From a virus: a stretch of DNA of 49,633 nucleotides. Numbering within the stretch: the first letter of the stretch is position 1; the number at the start of each line of letters is the position of its first letter. The stretch is from positions 1-49,633 of the IMG/VR virus record IMGVR_UViG_3300042890_000425. One strand, given 5' to 3'. The notes below the pieces were generated by a model. The model was not told where the DNA came from, did no database searches, and was given only the letters and a program-made list of their open reading frames with translations. The position numbers and the translations under genes are program-made. Below are positions 17,701-26,000 of this stretch, one piece after another.

Positions 17701-20356
17701 CAGCTTCTACATCATCTGTAAGAGCCTGATCTGCCAGAGAGTTTATATAACCAAGTTTACTGTCGCCATCTTTCATCTCAGGAAGATCTTTATACTCTTC
17801 CTTCTTAAGAACAGCATCTATGGATTCATCCATAATGTCTGCCAGTTCTTTTGATGTGTTATCTTCTTCTGATAGGTTGTAGCCTTTTAGATCCTCAGGA
17901 GCAATGAACTTAATCTTTCCTCCAGGCATCTTCACTTCTAGTTCACCACCAAGAGTTTGAGAAAGCACAGTTAGCTTTGGAGCCATGTAAAGCGCACTTC
18001 CCTCTTTCATCATTGACTTATCGAGAGAGTATTCTTTACCAATCTCAACCTTTTTCTCAGGCTCTCCTACGCTTACAGGAATTTCAACCTTGTCTCCTAT
18101 ATTAAACTCAGGATCGGTTTCATAGTTGAGAGGGTTTTGTTTGATGTCCTCATACTCATCCATGAATATTCTCCTACGCTCACCAAGACTAATGATGTCT
18201 TGTAAAGCAGTTTTTAAACCGTCCTTAACATCAGAGGTTGTAGAAAGGTCATTTATGTTGTTAAGTATCTCTGCTGTAGCTTGTCTTGATGGTCTTTTAC
18301 CTTTCAATACATCATCCAATAGATTACCAACAATAATACTTTTTTCTGTTAGGATGTTGTTGAGCTGTGGAATGCGAAGGTCATAGTCAGCTATCTTACT
18401 AGCTGCGTACGCCATCTTATCTAGTACATAAGGAGAGTATTTAGGATTTCCATCTTCCAATCTTTCACCAGAATACCTTATGTACAAACCGTTGTATATC
18501 TCGTTCGTGTTCTTAGCTACACGCTCATAGTTGTTTAGTCTCTTTTGGAAACTATCAACTGTATCATTAACGTTAGCAATACCTTGCGCTTTTAGTTCTG
18601 CAAGGTTAGTTTCTGAGGAAGACATTTCACGAAGTTCACTAATGTCCTCCATAACCATATCAAATCTGCCATACTTGATTCTAGGAGCCAAGTAGTTGTG
18701 CATCATGTCTGTTTTCAAGTCACGAGCTTCAAGCTCATTACCTGTAACAATAGCAGCTTCATGTTGTTGTTGAAGAACAACACCTCTGTTTACAGAACTC
18801 ATTCTGTCTTGGAATGCTTCTTTAAAAGAAGGAGCTCTACCAATTTGATCTAGAAAACGTTGTGTGTTTTCAGTTTTAGCACGTTTTTCTTGGGCTTTTG
18901 CTCTAGCTTGTAGAGGTCCACCTGTAAGACCACCAAGAAGAAAACTCTCCATACCTTCTTTAGATACAAGAGCACCTTCTCCCTTTCCTTCTTCATCTTT
19001 ACCAACAAACCCATACAGAAACCCATCTACCCAAACATCAGCATCATCAGACTCTGCTGCTTTGCTAAAGTAGTTTTGTGTACCCACTTGAAGGGCATAC
19101 TGACCTACCTCTTGTCCTGCTTCCTTAGGATCAAATACATATCTACCAACACTTGTGGCTTTTTCATACACCTTACCTAGCTTAGTGCTAGGGGTTTTTG
19201 TAAGAACATCGTCCACCTTTCCAGCAAATACACCAGCTGCCTGTCTTGTGTTTCTGTAGGATGAGCCTAACAGATATGGAAGCTGTACGTATTCTGTAGC
19301 ACCAAGAAGTGCAAGGTTACCAAAGAATGATGTTTTACCAACCTGGTCAGCTCTTTTGTTTATTTCTTCCAGAACATCACCAGCTGGTTGTTCACCATAC
19401 TTATCTACGTATTCCTGAATCAGAGAATCTCTAAACTGATTGCCTGTTTGTAAAGCTTCAAAGGAAGCTTCGCCAGCAGATGAGTAGGCAGCAATAGCTG
19501 TTCTACGAGCAGAATTACCAAACTCTGCAAAAGTGCCTGTAGTCTTTGCAATCTTTGCAAGCTCAGAACTCCTAGCAGTGACATCTGCAATAGAGGACAG
19601 TTGTTTCTCTAAAACAGCAGCAGCTTCAATGTTCTTACCAGCACTAAAAGCCCTTGATGTATTTCTCAACAAGGGTGAAAATATCTTGAATGCTTGAGAT
19701 GATTCAGCAGCAACAGCACCAGCAGATGCCACTCTCCCTAAAGCTGCACCAGCTCTAAGAAGTCCAGCATTCGCAATGTTGCCGCTAAGCATTGCTCCTA
19801 CAGCATATCCTGAGTTTTTGATTAGTTTATCAAAAAGGAAATTAGCAGTGAACCAGTTATCTGGAGAATACCAAGCTGAATCTCTTTCAGCCTTTGTATA
19901 GTAGTTTGGAAGGATTTTATCATCCACTTCTTTGTTCCACTCATCCAAACCTCTCATTACACTATTATCCCATATGTCAGCAAGTCTTCCTGAGAAGGGA
20001 GCTCTAGCTGCCCCATATAACATACCAAAGCCTCCAGCGATAGTAGTGGCTGTGAGGTTTACACCTTTCAATATACCATTAGCACCTTTATCTAGGATGC
20101 TTTGACGTTGAGCAGCAGCTTCCTCATTATCATAACCGTACATTACGGTTTTGTATCTACCAGTTCTGTCTGCAGCAGCTTCAGCCATAGTTATGCTAGA
20201 AGCATCATACCCTGATTTCTTTGGTGTTACATAGTTCAGAGATGTATCGTTCAATGGATTGTATTCACGATTAGCAACAGAAAGGTTATCAGGAGAAGCT
20301 CCTGCTGCTCTCTTGTACGTTGGTGTGCCTGAAAGATTAATAGGTAACTCTGGCAT
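8744..20356 (-). CDS. Giant virion RNA polymerase polyprotein (crAss-like, DFDID motif)
   Basis: The product is 3,870 residues. AGSDFDIDK, with D2980, D2982 and D2984, is the metal-binding signature of the double-psi beta-barrel polymerase known from the virion RNAP of the crAss-like phage phi14:2. QTRGSQLTKL at 2735-2744 is probably in the partner barrel. The N-terminal few hundred residues contain Gly/Ala-rich hydrophobic stretches (around 95-125 and 180-215) that may help membrane passage. A charged coiled coil lies near 905-940. A degenerate zincin-like element (HEVFE from H1669, then ERIADDF from E1720, then FFKDIIEFFKSF) lies mid-protein. By analogy it is packaged, injected and transcribes early genes. 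It is much longer than the roughly 2,200-residue phi14:2 protein, so it probably fuses polymerase to other cargo domains. AAGGAG lies 14 nt before the ATG, farther than a normal Shine-Dalgarno. Confidence 0.88.
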   Translation of the reverse strand: MPELPINLSGTPTYKRAAGASPDNLSVANREYNPLNDTSLNYVTPKKSGYDASSITMAEAAADRTGRYKTVMYGYDNEEAAAQRQSILDKGANGILKGVNLTATTIAGGFGMLYGAARAPFSGRLADIWDNSVMRGLDEWNKEVDDKILPNYYTKAERDSAWYSPDNWFTANFLFDKLIKNSGYAVGAMLSGNIANAGLLRAGAALGRVASAGAVAAESSQAFKIFSPLLRNTSRAFSAGKNIEAAAVLEKQLSSIADVTARSSELAKIAKTTGTFAEFGNSARRTAIAAYSSAGEASFEALQTGNQFRDSLIQEYVDKYGEQPAGDVLEEINKRADQVGKTSFFGNLALLGATEYVQLPYLLGSSYRNTRQAAGVFAGKVDDVLTKTPSTKLGKVYEKATSVGRYVFDPKEAGQEVGQYALQVGTQNYFSKAAESDDADVWVDGFLYGFVGKDEEGKGEGALVSKEGMESFLLGGLTGGPLQARAKAQEKRAKTENTQRFLDQIGRAPSFKEAFQDRMSSVNRGVVLQQQHEAAIVTGNELEARDLKTDMMHNYLAPRIKYGRFDMVMEDISELREMSSSETNLAELKAQGIANVNDTVDSFQKRLNNYERVAKNTNEIYNGLYIRYSGERLEDGNPKYSPYVLDKMAYAASKIADYDLRIPQLNNILTEKSIIVGNLLDDVLKGKRPSRQATAEILNNINDLSTTSDVKDGLKTALQDIISLGERRRIFMDEYEDIKQNPLNYETDPEFNIGDKVEIPVSVGEPEKKVEIGKEYSLDKSMMKEGSALYMAPKLTVLSQTLGGELEVKMPGGKIKFIAPEDLKGYNLSEEDNTSKELADIMDESIDAVLKKEEYKDLPEMKDGDSKLGYINSLADQALTDDVEAEFNRRTEEFVKRKEEERKQQEELIKNRAALEKQQTELEAKSGTIATPPPPTPEELQTLAATQGKLKSAFKLFISGTTPTERADEPVHIRNSREFLNNVKNFKNKGNLAAILVTPNQEAALGLSGLTALSYGTEDSSDATNVETGLVAQVFVEQENGKTYFVNKNGERIGEIGKPVDIQQVIFQTMPTPSLYDRSGKPRFRADEMADAEAASKGWAAKRVEIFESPAFPVKAYRFSISRGIPVLNVVDGRYERNQIGDILIPESKIATQEGLLQVVTQGSVVHNGENIKFNNGLTVLQYGDTLQIVNNNRLGDKKANAVYLAIKTMMDEFQQTKKLNPNLASYIQNVLFWRKTATTSGNQIFINTSSGEVSLGGKNYTPADLVNKKDEIVDMLKEAFHSINNSTLRDRFYEPFYEYSVENDKLVEQEWPNYQSYLLSKKGRSADQTPLVTSVAKPTEAIPYSYKQKYATLIDFELPMIQAPAPAAATKEAVAEGKATLGDFVMDGETKNTFTGFKTGPIDFTGTIDDKGDISVDVLSNDTIINAAKNGKLVNETVVPALKEANQFDASADDIELVTMFVAGKLAIELKALQPVAEVKEAAPVSTDAKADINRIVDAFNPEDNFKSPVDAWSVVIEDDKGNLVKPEIIVEIKGIDYTKKELLDIEDPENPAVEETLNEIDRLQKLLEAELAALEGAKPAEGTYNPEGTGAPQDDYMRVGVKEAGAEMLTGAQIELFKIWAAEKVPGIPYEVLDNIVNTYDNQKAWGVFENNVAKFYKGAPGTTPYHEVFEGIWKGFLTPEQRQLILDEFKSKTGQFTDRASGKKINYADATDQQAKERIADDFGAFRVGRLPARSLGERVLRFFKDIIEFFKSFVQKPSMKEELFKAIEAGKFKDAILPASIAASTPEYMRIPGLTETQAYEFVQDMTARVANYIFGDSKKSLYDIKKITGKEIFDKIKEAYASKAENKYEKLGEERFNQLVIRTKEKLRTLGINFNDEDTVDINDENVSNRDYAPEPFSTDWKKTSPFPVKLVAATLPEVKPTNQQTESSLKLPERQTSSVLGLKLASFGRVFNTLLDKVSNTTNVNLVKNKLVDLAKSDGTFVRFFQRIGGDLNNMDFKLSSREDWRLFINFYQTFTKQKPNADIQYFDGNSVYTAPANQFTASKLLQSEWFENMKALADDPSSIIKRKKQNFEVDKSKLPGAVPKQPEAMVNFLADLGVSFPLSAYTSLNRNQKDDFGKAVGGIYTYIQKNTEVGTVTGKTLGINPQLSDLANLYIKVTNPSQDTTYFGVENQRIQSYAENNVPSVMENEFNSVETVEELKQLRPELNDVFSTNSITLKDGGNFYNLEGQRYKTIKVGYIQGRKTVDTDKGVTTSKLTLGDRFTQEINENLNGDYYILVPADGSTEWKINLGNHMSFVDIAGGRAWNKIYSIFKGYLQDEVALALDYENREKLKNVGDKAKQLRFFKEILKEKNVTAIEKMIANGSTQDQINEYIDKNIDDINAAVADFINNTVEETTTLLINNNQISQVKEGQYSYPGLQDKFATANDINKFNMSEQDVKNLLTFVNANYVINNIELHKFIFGDPYEFAIKNGKLDETKRIKSFLSPRRITFDSPEYNSFLNDDYNTASGVKLTPNDPGYHLHKSYTNTITLADINLSSELYPKINEADAASFIMDTTYREVKLKNGQWIDEISEPWHQWQMAYTRNKLAAKGEYTYTSDRLQKADAELISKPEPAFVTEVLKPIVSGVKAAETKIDNVLDKFSQMPLYYKDVEGRNLEKLYIKMWKENIGYAVFESGRKLGATELYSLYNSNGDINDKPFTKEQIVKVPWKAYGIQVENAYENPKDQTRGSQLTKLSSLDLFSDGKGTEQAKKAYERNLKALNALHEDGYKTLLDKLGIEDLGDGFRLVDPAAVQETLEYELLRREMAENAKDTIKRDENGQFIIPFEASPAYKQIKDILFSIVNKSLVSPKMNGAPKVQVPVTGWEKQNRKSGKPNPELKFYTKEDPYMEVLLPHWFRGKFNKKKFPNDEAILKYLNTSPEGKSILSGVGFRIPTQSMSSIEVFRVKGFLPQSMGDTIVVPSEVTAKAGSDFDIDKMNTYLKSTYIDKNGDIKLVKYQGSEESTKEFFGKVFDAALDKQKVNKAELLEAVQILSLGLEDSNNLLDKYANLLDVLLEDVKDSSEFENKVMQELERLGDANLQAKLKNRFVNDMYKRSLENEYYNALEEMITLPENFSRLIAPVNDAGLSDLATELDTLRKEDETTIPGRLLNRNYMTPLRNAFVTAKKWVGISAVNITGQSLTQKAEVYVDPARIEGLPDFDKKILGDGKVLLPHNKVVVDGNEYISISGKMTEDGTQYISDRLSGYATSFVDVAKDPYIMKIIGSNSVVGTFMFLERIGVGENTIWFLNQPIIREYLSYLDSIGKKGLFGKKDGEYIRSMFPTSVKDATFDPSTLKENISKYYDKQFNNEDNATQQAIFTEFLKYAKMAEYSFKLTQASNYDTTKFRSGDEFSRKQTRTATARDKNIFSSVDKVLDSSFIGNQAKFIDSAMSSLGEIIKTEKDDFTIITNDVIKPFLENEFLSAEDFNKVASKAKTSFIDYIVQTQSSLNTEIEALVVSNSSVADQLAQAKKRRPEMKLLNELQVVSSDRTGGAKSIRLRANLKDAFDTDMYTDMMRELKLVEPELYNGLVKLSLLQGTYQTAISIRNIIPVEDLSPMIKPVIDSLTSTEEVKNFTKGAFYRNNWKDNTIVPFAQPKFFAASETPLGEDPSGNEIYQYYSPLFPNIEYFGIQSSDRKVLLLSEIYNSAEVKYDFVKVPRVVTDKKTGEMIDMVTGQTVTRAMFARQKAQGDLSLKDVFGYQKVKYANGEPLVTFKGDHVYKLVNLYGDGQLVSEYYLESKPSVLNNGTIKVDNEIPDAELIKFFGAEEVVVPLQDTKVTTPSGNLKLKDGNEYPISDINAQLLEKIGYTPKEIGKLLKAIC

Positions 20357-20361
20357 TTGTT

Positions 20362-23007
20362 TTATTTTAACTCCTTATCAAGCATAGATTCGGTAAGTAA
20401 AGCTAGGTCAGCTTGAGCCTGTTCTTCCACAGTGTATATACGACTAAACTCTGGATTTAAAATTTTACCAGTAGCCCTATCTTTAAAATAAGCTGTCACT
20501 GTATATCCACCATTAGGAAGTACATTTAGATCTGCACCTAATGGAATATATTTCTTTGAATCTTTCATTGAGACAAGACCCTCAGATCCAATAGCAGCAC
20601 TTTCCCAAGCTCTAGAGTCTGTGGTGAAAGCGCCAAGATTTGTAGATCCAAACTTACTAACTGAAGCTCTTGCTTTCAGGGGATTGAATTTATAAGGATT
20701 GAACTTAGATCCAGTGAGTTGTTCAAAATCTTTTTGAACAGGAACCTCAGCCTCAATCACTTCACCCTTGTCAGTGGTTATAATCATTGTACCTTTCCAT
20801 TGTCCACCTTCTTCAAAAGGTGCACTTGCCCTGAAAGATATTTTTGAATTAGGATCTGCTAAAGCTGTTAAAGCCTTGCTCTTATCATAATTCTTTCCTG
20901 TCAAAGATGATGCTCCTGATATAAACGCAGAAGCTTTATTCTTTGCAGACTTCATTCCTTTTTCATCATCCTCACCAAAAGAAAACATCTCATCTGTATT
21001 CACCACCTTAGCAAGATAGTCGTTCTTCGCCTTTGAAGCTTGTTTGAACTTATCCCAATCCTTTGTATAGATTGAGAACATGCCAGATAGCTTTTGTAAG
21101 TTTTTTCTAGTTTCCAACTCACTATTGGGAATTCCAGGTGCCTTGTATGTATTTAAAGGGAAGTCTTTGAGAGACCCATACTTAGCTACAATTCTATCTT
21201 CAGCACCCTTATCATCATTCTTAATAAGGAGCATGTAGTCAAGGATGTCTTCTTTACTGATTGTTACACTTCTACCATCTTTCAACTTAACGTTCACTGG
21301 ACTAAGCGTTTTGGTATAATCGTTAAGATCTATACCAGTGGCTTTAAATGCTTCATTGTCAGCAATCTTTCCAAGTGCTAGTAGAGTGGTGTAGTTGTAG
21401 TGGTTTCTTTTGAAGTTGTTAATAGACTCTGTGTCTGTGGCAGACATTTTAACACCGTTTTCTTTTGCTTTATTGTTCAGAGTCAAGATCCATCTGGTTA
21501 AGAATTGATCTGTAGTTTCATTGTTGTCTTTTGCAAACTTCTCAACTGTTTTAACAACACCAGCTTTTGTGAGAGGTTGACCGTTACTATCTTTACCATC
21601 ATTCAACTTGTACAAATAATTGTACATGAGATCCATTCCGTTTTGTCTATTGGTTTGTTCTATACCACGAATCTGGGCCTCTTGTCTTTGTACAGCGCTT
21701 CTGTTCTCTTCTCCAGGAACATCAGCAGTGAGACGAAGTAGTGAACCATCAGATGGTTTATTTGGATCTGGTTTCTTTTTCCACTTACCTGTAGACTGAT
21801 CAAACTCATAATCAGCTTCAAACTTGAACCCTTCTAGTTGAAACTTACTCTCCTCTAGTTGTTGTTTACGAACAGCCATTTTCTGGTCAAATGCTTCTTT
21901 CCTTTCTTTGAAGGCATAATCAGCTTCCCAGTTAAGTTGTTCTGTAAGAGGACTCTTTAAGTTCTTCTCGCTTCTTTCGTATTTTGTAAACTGTTCAAGA
22001 AGATTGTTCTCGTAGTTAGTTTTATAATATGCCTGTTTAAAAGCATCAGGATTGGACTGTGCAAGTTCACCAAGAGCTAAGTATTGATCTTTGTATTTCT
22101 GTTTAACGTCCTTAAGAGTCTTAAGCTTTTCATCCAGAACCATCCTCTCAGCACCATTCATCTTTCCTGTAAGAAGGGTGTTGATTTCTAACATGTCAGA
22201 ATCAGCATCTCCTATCTTCTTACTATACTCTACACGATAGTTATCTATGACAGACTGTGGAGATATACCTCTTGTATTTGCCCAACCATCGATATTAAGT
22301 TGATTCTGTACATCTCCTCTGCTAAGCACATTCTCTACAATTGACTTCACCTGCTTCATGTTGGTTGATGTCTCAATCTCAGTCATGGTTCTAGCAGGGA
22401 GGGGTTCACCGTTTTTTCCAAATATCAATCTGCCTTGATTGTCAGTTTGGTACATCTGCTGTACCACTGACTTGTCTATTCCAGCAGCCTTTATGTTCTC
22501 ACTAATCAACCCCATGATGTCGGTGTATGGAGAATACTCTCCAGTAAAAGAAGCATCAAGTGGTCCGTCTAGATAAGGTCTTACCACCTTATTCATGAAG
22601 AACTCTTCGTTGTTTTTATCAGACTTCCCCTTCTTTTTATATTCTTCCATGGAAGCAAACTCTCTTCTAAGTCTGGCTGTAGAGGTAACTGCGTTCTGGA
22701 CAATAGGGTCTTTCCCCACCTGATTAGTCATTCCAGAAACAGAATTAACCAATTGGAAGTTAGAGAAGTCACCAGCAGCCACGACTTTTAGGTTGTTTCC
22801 AAGCTCATTCAGTTTAGACTGTAGGTATGCTTTGTCCGTATCTCTGTAGAGATCTAGACCAGCAACCCTTTCAATTTGGGACTGAATTTTCTGTAAACCC
22901 TCATCATAGCGCTTCTGTTTCTCCATACCTACGGTCACCATAGCTTCCACAGGAAGCTGCTGGATGTAGGGGTTAAATTGCGGTATGAGGTCTGTAAATG
23001 AAGCCAT
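20362..23007 (-). CDS. Internal virion (cargo-type) protein, 881 aa
   Basis: The start (FNPYIQQLPVEAMVTVGMEKQ, then AYLQSKLNELGNNLK and AAGDFSNFQLVNSV) is a pattern I associate with cargo proteins of crAss-like phages; this is from memory, not a search. The first third is helical, with Gln/Lys-rich coiled-coil stretches around residues 330-400. The C-terminal part looks more beta-structured (GGQWKGTMIITTDKGEVIEAEV). No catalytic motif or signal peptide is visible. It is the first gene after the 23.03 kb promoter and ends 5 nt before the polymerase start, so it is probably made and packaged with the polymerase, perhaps lining the ejection route. Confidence 0.8.
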   Translation of the reverse strand: MASFTDLIPQFNPYIQQLPVEAMVTVGMEKQKRYDEGLQKIQSQIERVAGLDLYRDTDKAYLQSKLNELGNNLKVVAAGDFSNFQLVNSVSGMTNQVGKDPIVQNAVTSTARLRREFASMEEYKKKGKSDKNNEEFFMNKVVRPYLDGPLDASFTGEYSPYTDIMGLISENIKAAGIDKSVVQQMYQTDNQGRLIFGKNGEPLPARTMTEIETSTNMKQVKSIVENVLSRGDVQNQLNIDGWANTRGISPQSVIDNYRVEYSKKIGDADSDMLEINTLLTGKMNGAERMVLDEKLKTLKDVKQKYKDQYLALGELAQSNPDAFKQAYYKTNYENNLLEQFTKYERSEKNLKSPLTEQLNWEADYAFKERKEAFDQKMAVRKQQLEESKFQLEGFKFEADYEFDQSTGKWKKKPDPNKPSDGSLLRLTADVPGEENRSAVQRQEAQIRGIEQTNRQNGMDLMYNYLYKLNDGKDSNGQPLTKAGVVKTVEKFAKDNNETTDQFLTRWILTLNNKAKENGVKMSATDTESINNFKRNHYNYTTLLALGKIADNEAFKATGIDLNDYTKTLSPVNVKLKDGRSVTISKEDILDYMLLIKNDDKGAEDRIVAKYGSLKDFPLNTYKAPGIPNSELETRKNLQKLSGMFSIYTKDWDKFKQASKAKNDYLAKVVNTDEMFSFGEDDEKGMKSAKNKASAFISGASSLTGKNYDKSKALTALADPNSKISFRASAPFEEGGQWKGTMIITTDKGEVIEAEVPVQKDFEQLTGSKFNPYKFNPLKARASVSKFGSTNLGAFTTDSRAWESAAIGSEGLVSMKDSKKYIPLGADLNVLPNGGYTVTAYFKDRATGKILNPEFSRIYTVEEQAQADLALLTESMLDKELK

Positions 23008-23022
23008 TGTACATTAAGTTAG

Positions 23023-23053
23023 CAAATGTAATATGAATAATTATAATTTCCAA
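23023..23053 (-). promoter_or_regulatory. Bacteroidota-type promoter for the cargo/RNA polymerase operon
   Basis: The minus strand reads TTG (23053-23051), 20 nt, TACATTTG (23030-23023). The -7 element matches TAnnTTTG fully and lies 15 nt before the ATG of the 881-aa cargo gene. The six bases TTTGCTAA across its end also occur at the fibre promoter (3.99 kb). Confidence 0.6.
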
Positions 23054-23055
23054 GA

Positions 23056-23086
23056 GCTATAACGAGTTTTGGTAAATCGCTATAAC
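23056..23086 (-). repeat. Direct repeat GTTATAGC x2 upstream of cargo promoter
   Basis: GTTATAGC occurs twice in the same orientation on the minus strand (23086-23079 and 23063-23056), 23 nt apart start to start. It sits immediately upstream of the promoter core in an 87-nt spacer. The spacing of about two helical turns would suit a dimeric regulator. Function is inferred. Confidence 0.4.
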
Positions 23087-23094
23087 TGAGTTAG

Positions 23095-26000
23095 TTAGAT
23101 ATTTTTAAGAGACCTTACAATAGATCCATTTTTGGAAGACCCACTGTCAGACTTTTTAGACTTTGACTCAAGAGCTTTCTTGTATTCTGCTATCTGAGAA
23201 GGGCTAGCATTAGCAATCATTGCTTCAAAATCCACCAGAGGATTCATATTTGTAGCCCTAAATCTAGGATCAAAACGATAATTGTAAAGGTTCTCATACA
23301 CCTGTAATGTTCTGTTTTCCAACTTGTTCTGAGCATATTTGGCAGCAATAGAATTAAGAGCAGCCTGAGTGGTGGCCTTGGTCTTGCTCTTAGCTTCAGC
23401 CTGACGAAGATATTGACGGTCAAGAATCTCAAGATTCTTCAAGCCAAACTGATCAAGCTTATCCCTATTCTCTTTGTAAATCTGGTTCTTAAATGCCTGA
23501 TTCATACGGAATTGCTCACCTAGCACTCTCTGATTAGCAGCATATTCTTGTGCCCCAAGTTGACTTTGTAAAGCAGGATTGTATCCCACAAGTCTCTGTT
23601 GTGATCTCAAGGAAGCCCTGTTCTCATTTAGAATGTCTTGAAGAGAGATGTCATAAGGGATGGTTAGCTGAGGCTGAATTGTTTGTGCAGCTACAGGTTC
23701 TAACTGATTGGTAGCCAATGCATACATCTCACCAGTAAGTTGATTAGGATCTAGATCTTCTACATCCGTAGGTCTTAGATAAGGAAGCACTTCGTTTATA
23801 ACGTTTATGATACCAGGACGTTTTGGATAAACTGGTTCTTCTCCTTCTTTTTCTTTTTCTGGAACAGTTTCGCTCTTCTTGGTTGTAAGTGTAATAGGAG
23901 GAAGTCCTGATTCTTTTTCAGGGGGTGTTGGGGATTTCATGGCATCCTTTAGAGCTGACATATATTTCACTGTTCTCTTTCCAAATATCTTGTCCTCATT
24001 ACTTCTTATATCAGTTGCAGGATACCCCATTTTCTTTCCAAAGGAAGTTGTGGGTTCTTCAGAAATCACCTTTTCAGCATAAGGCTTTGCTAGTCTGTGA
24101 AACTCTTTCTGGAACTTTAGAACTGTAGGTCCTGTTTTTTCTCTTTCAGCAACATCATATAACCCTTGCAAGTATTCGTAATCCTTTTGTTCTAGCTTAG
24201 GAAGATCTTTACCTGTTTGTGCCTTTAGAATGTTTGCACCAAGTTTAGCCATGATGTTACCCTTGTCTGTGGTTTTCAGACCGAACTGTTCAATAGTGTC
24301 ATTCATAGCAGTTTGAAGAGCGGCAGCATCCATTTTCTTTTGAGCTATGTCTTTAAGTTTTAAATTACCACCCATAACGTTTGCTTGTAAAGAGTTGAAT
24401 TTCAATCTATCAAAAGGAGTTTGTACATCCATTTCGTCAATCTCTGTGATAGATTTATTAACAAGTGTGTTCTGTTTGTTTTCATTTTTTGACAAACCTT
24501 CTACATATCTCTTGAAGTTTTTACCTTCTGCCTTAGGATCACCTAGCAGCTTTGGAATCTTTAAGTTACCAAATACTACAAGGCTAGAGTCACCACCAGA
24601 CCCATCTCTCATCTTGATAGCTGGTTCACCTCTTTCCACCTCTACAGGGTTGTCACCATAAGTGATACCAATACCTGTGTTACCCTTACCATCACTCTCA
24701 TCGTGAGACTGACCTCTGAACATGATTGTTTCTCCACCATCTGGCAGGTATGGATTCTGAGACATAGACTCTGCATATCCACCCCAATGTGTCTGAAGCT
24801 CACCACCCATCTGGAAGTCAGGTCTTTCTGTAGACATAGCTCTTGCACTAGGAGGAGTGTATTCTTTTAGATGACCACCAGCTCTTAGCATATCAGCATC
24901 CTTTGGAGGTGTGAGCAGGTCTTTCACTTTGTGTTCTCCGAAGGTAGCAATCACCTGAGGTTGCCATGTATGACTCACCCATTCATATGGAGAGGTTGTT
25001 CCACCATTCTCCATGAATGATGAATTTTGTGCCTGTCCACCCTGAAACCCTGATTGAAGAGCTGTAGCTTTGATATTCTTCTCTGTAGCAGCTTTAGCCT
25101 TTTTAATTTGTTGGGGTTTTCTGTCAAGGGCTGTACCAATAAGTTGACCAGCTGCTTGACCTACCATACTTCCCACTGGTCCAAAGAACATTCCAGCAGT
25201 TTTACCAATAGTTCCACCTATGTTACCACCAGCATTCTCACCAGTGATACCAGTTAGTAGTTTACTTGCAATATCTCCACCACCAGCTTCAGCAAACATT
25301 TCTAAGCCAGTTGCAGCTTTGTGCATTTTACCACCATGCATAAACTGCTTATAGCGTTCGCTATCATTCAAAGGCTCATATCCAAGATCATCGTAAAGTG
25401 TATTTGGAGCAAACGTGTTCATGATTTCTCCACCACCAACAGAAGCTCCGTTCCTTGCAAGAACATTCGTACCTACACCATATATTGGGAAGAACTCTTC
25501 TCCTGTATTTTTAATATTCTCAGGACGAAGATATCTACGTTGTGTTTCTTCAGGACGTGTATTTGCAGCTTGTCTTACAACATCACTTACCCCTTGCATC
25601 TGCTGAGCACTTTTGAGTGCTTCTTTCTCTGCTTTTAATTGTTGGAACCCTTCTATAAGCTTACCTGCAGGACCTGCATATTTAGATGCTTGTTTAAAAA
25701 AGTCTCCACCTGGTTTCTCTTCCACTTCAATCTGATCTCCAGCTTGTGCTTTCTTAATAGTCTTACCTTTTCTAGCACCACCAGCTGCGCTAGTAAGGGC
25801 ATCTGCAAATTCTTTGCTCTGAAGAACATTGGCAATATCACCAAGTCCTCCACCACCTCCTTTGCCAGATTCTTCTTGAGCAGATTTAATCTGTGCTTTT
25901 CTGAGTTCTTCCTCCTTACGCATTTCATCTGTAGATCCTGTAATACCATAATCAACATTGTCGTAAATCTCTTGGAAGTTCATAGGTTGAAAACCTGCAC

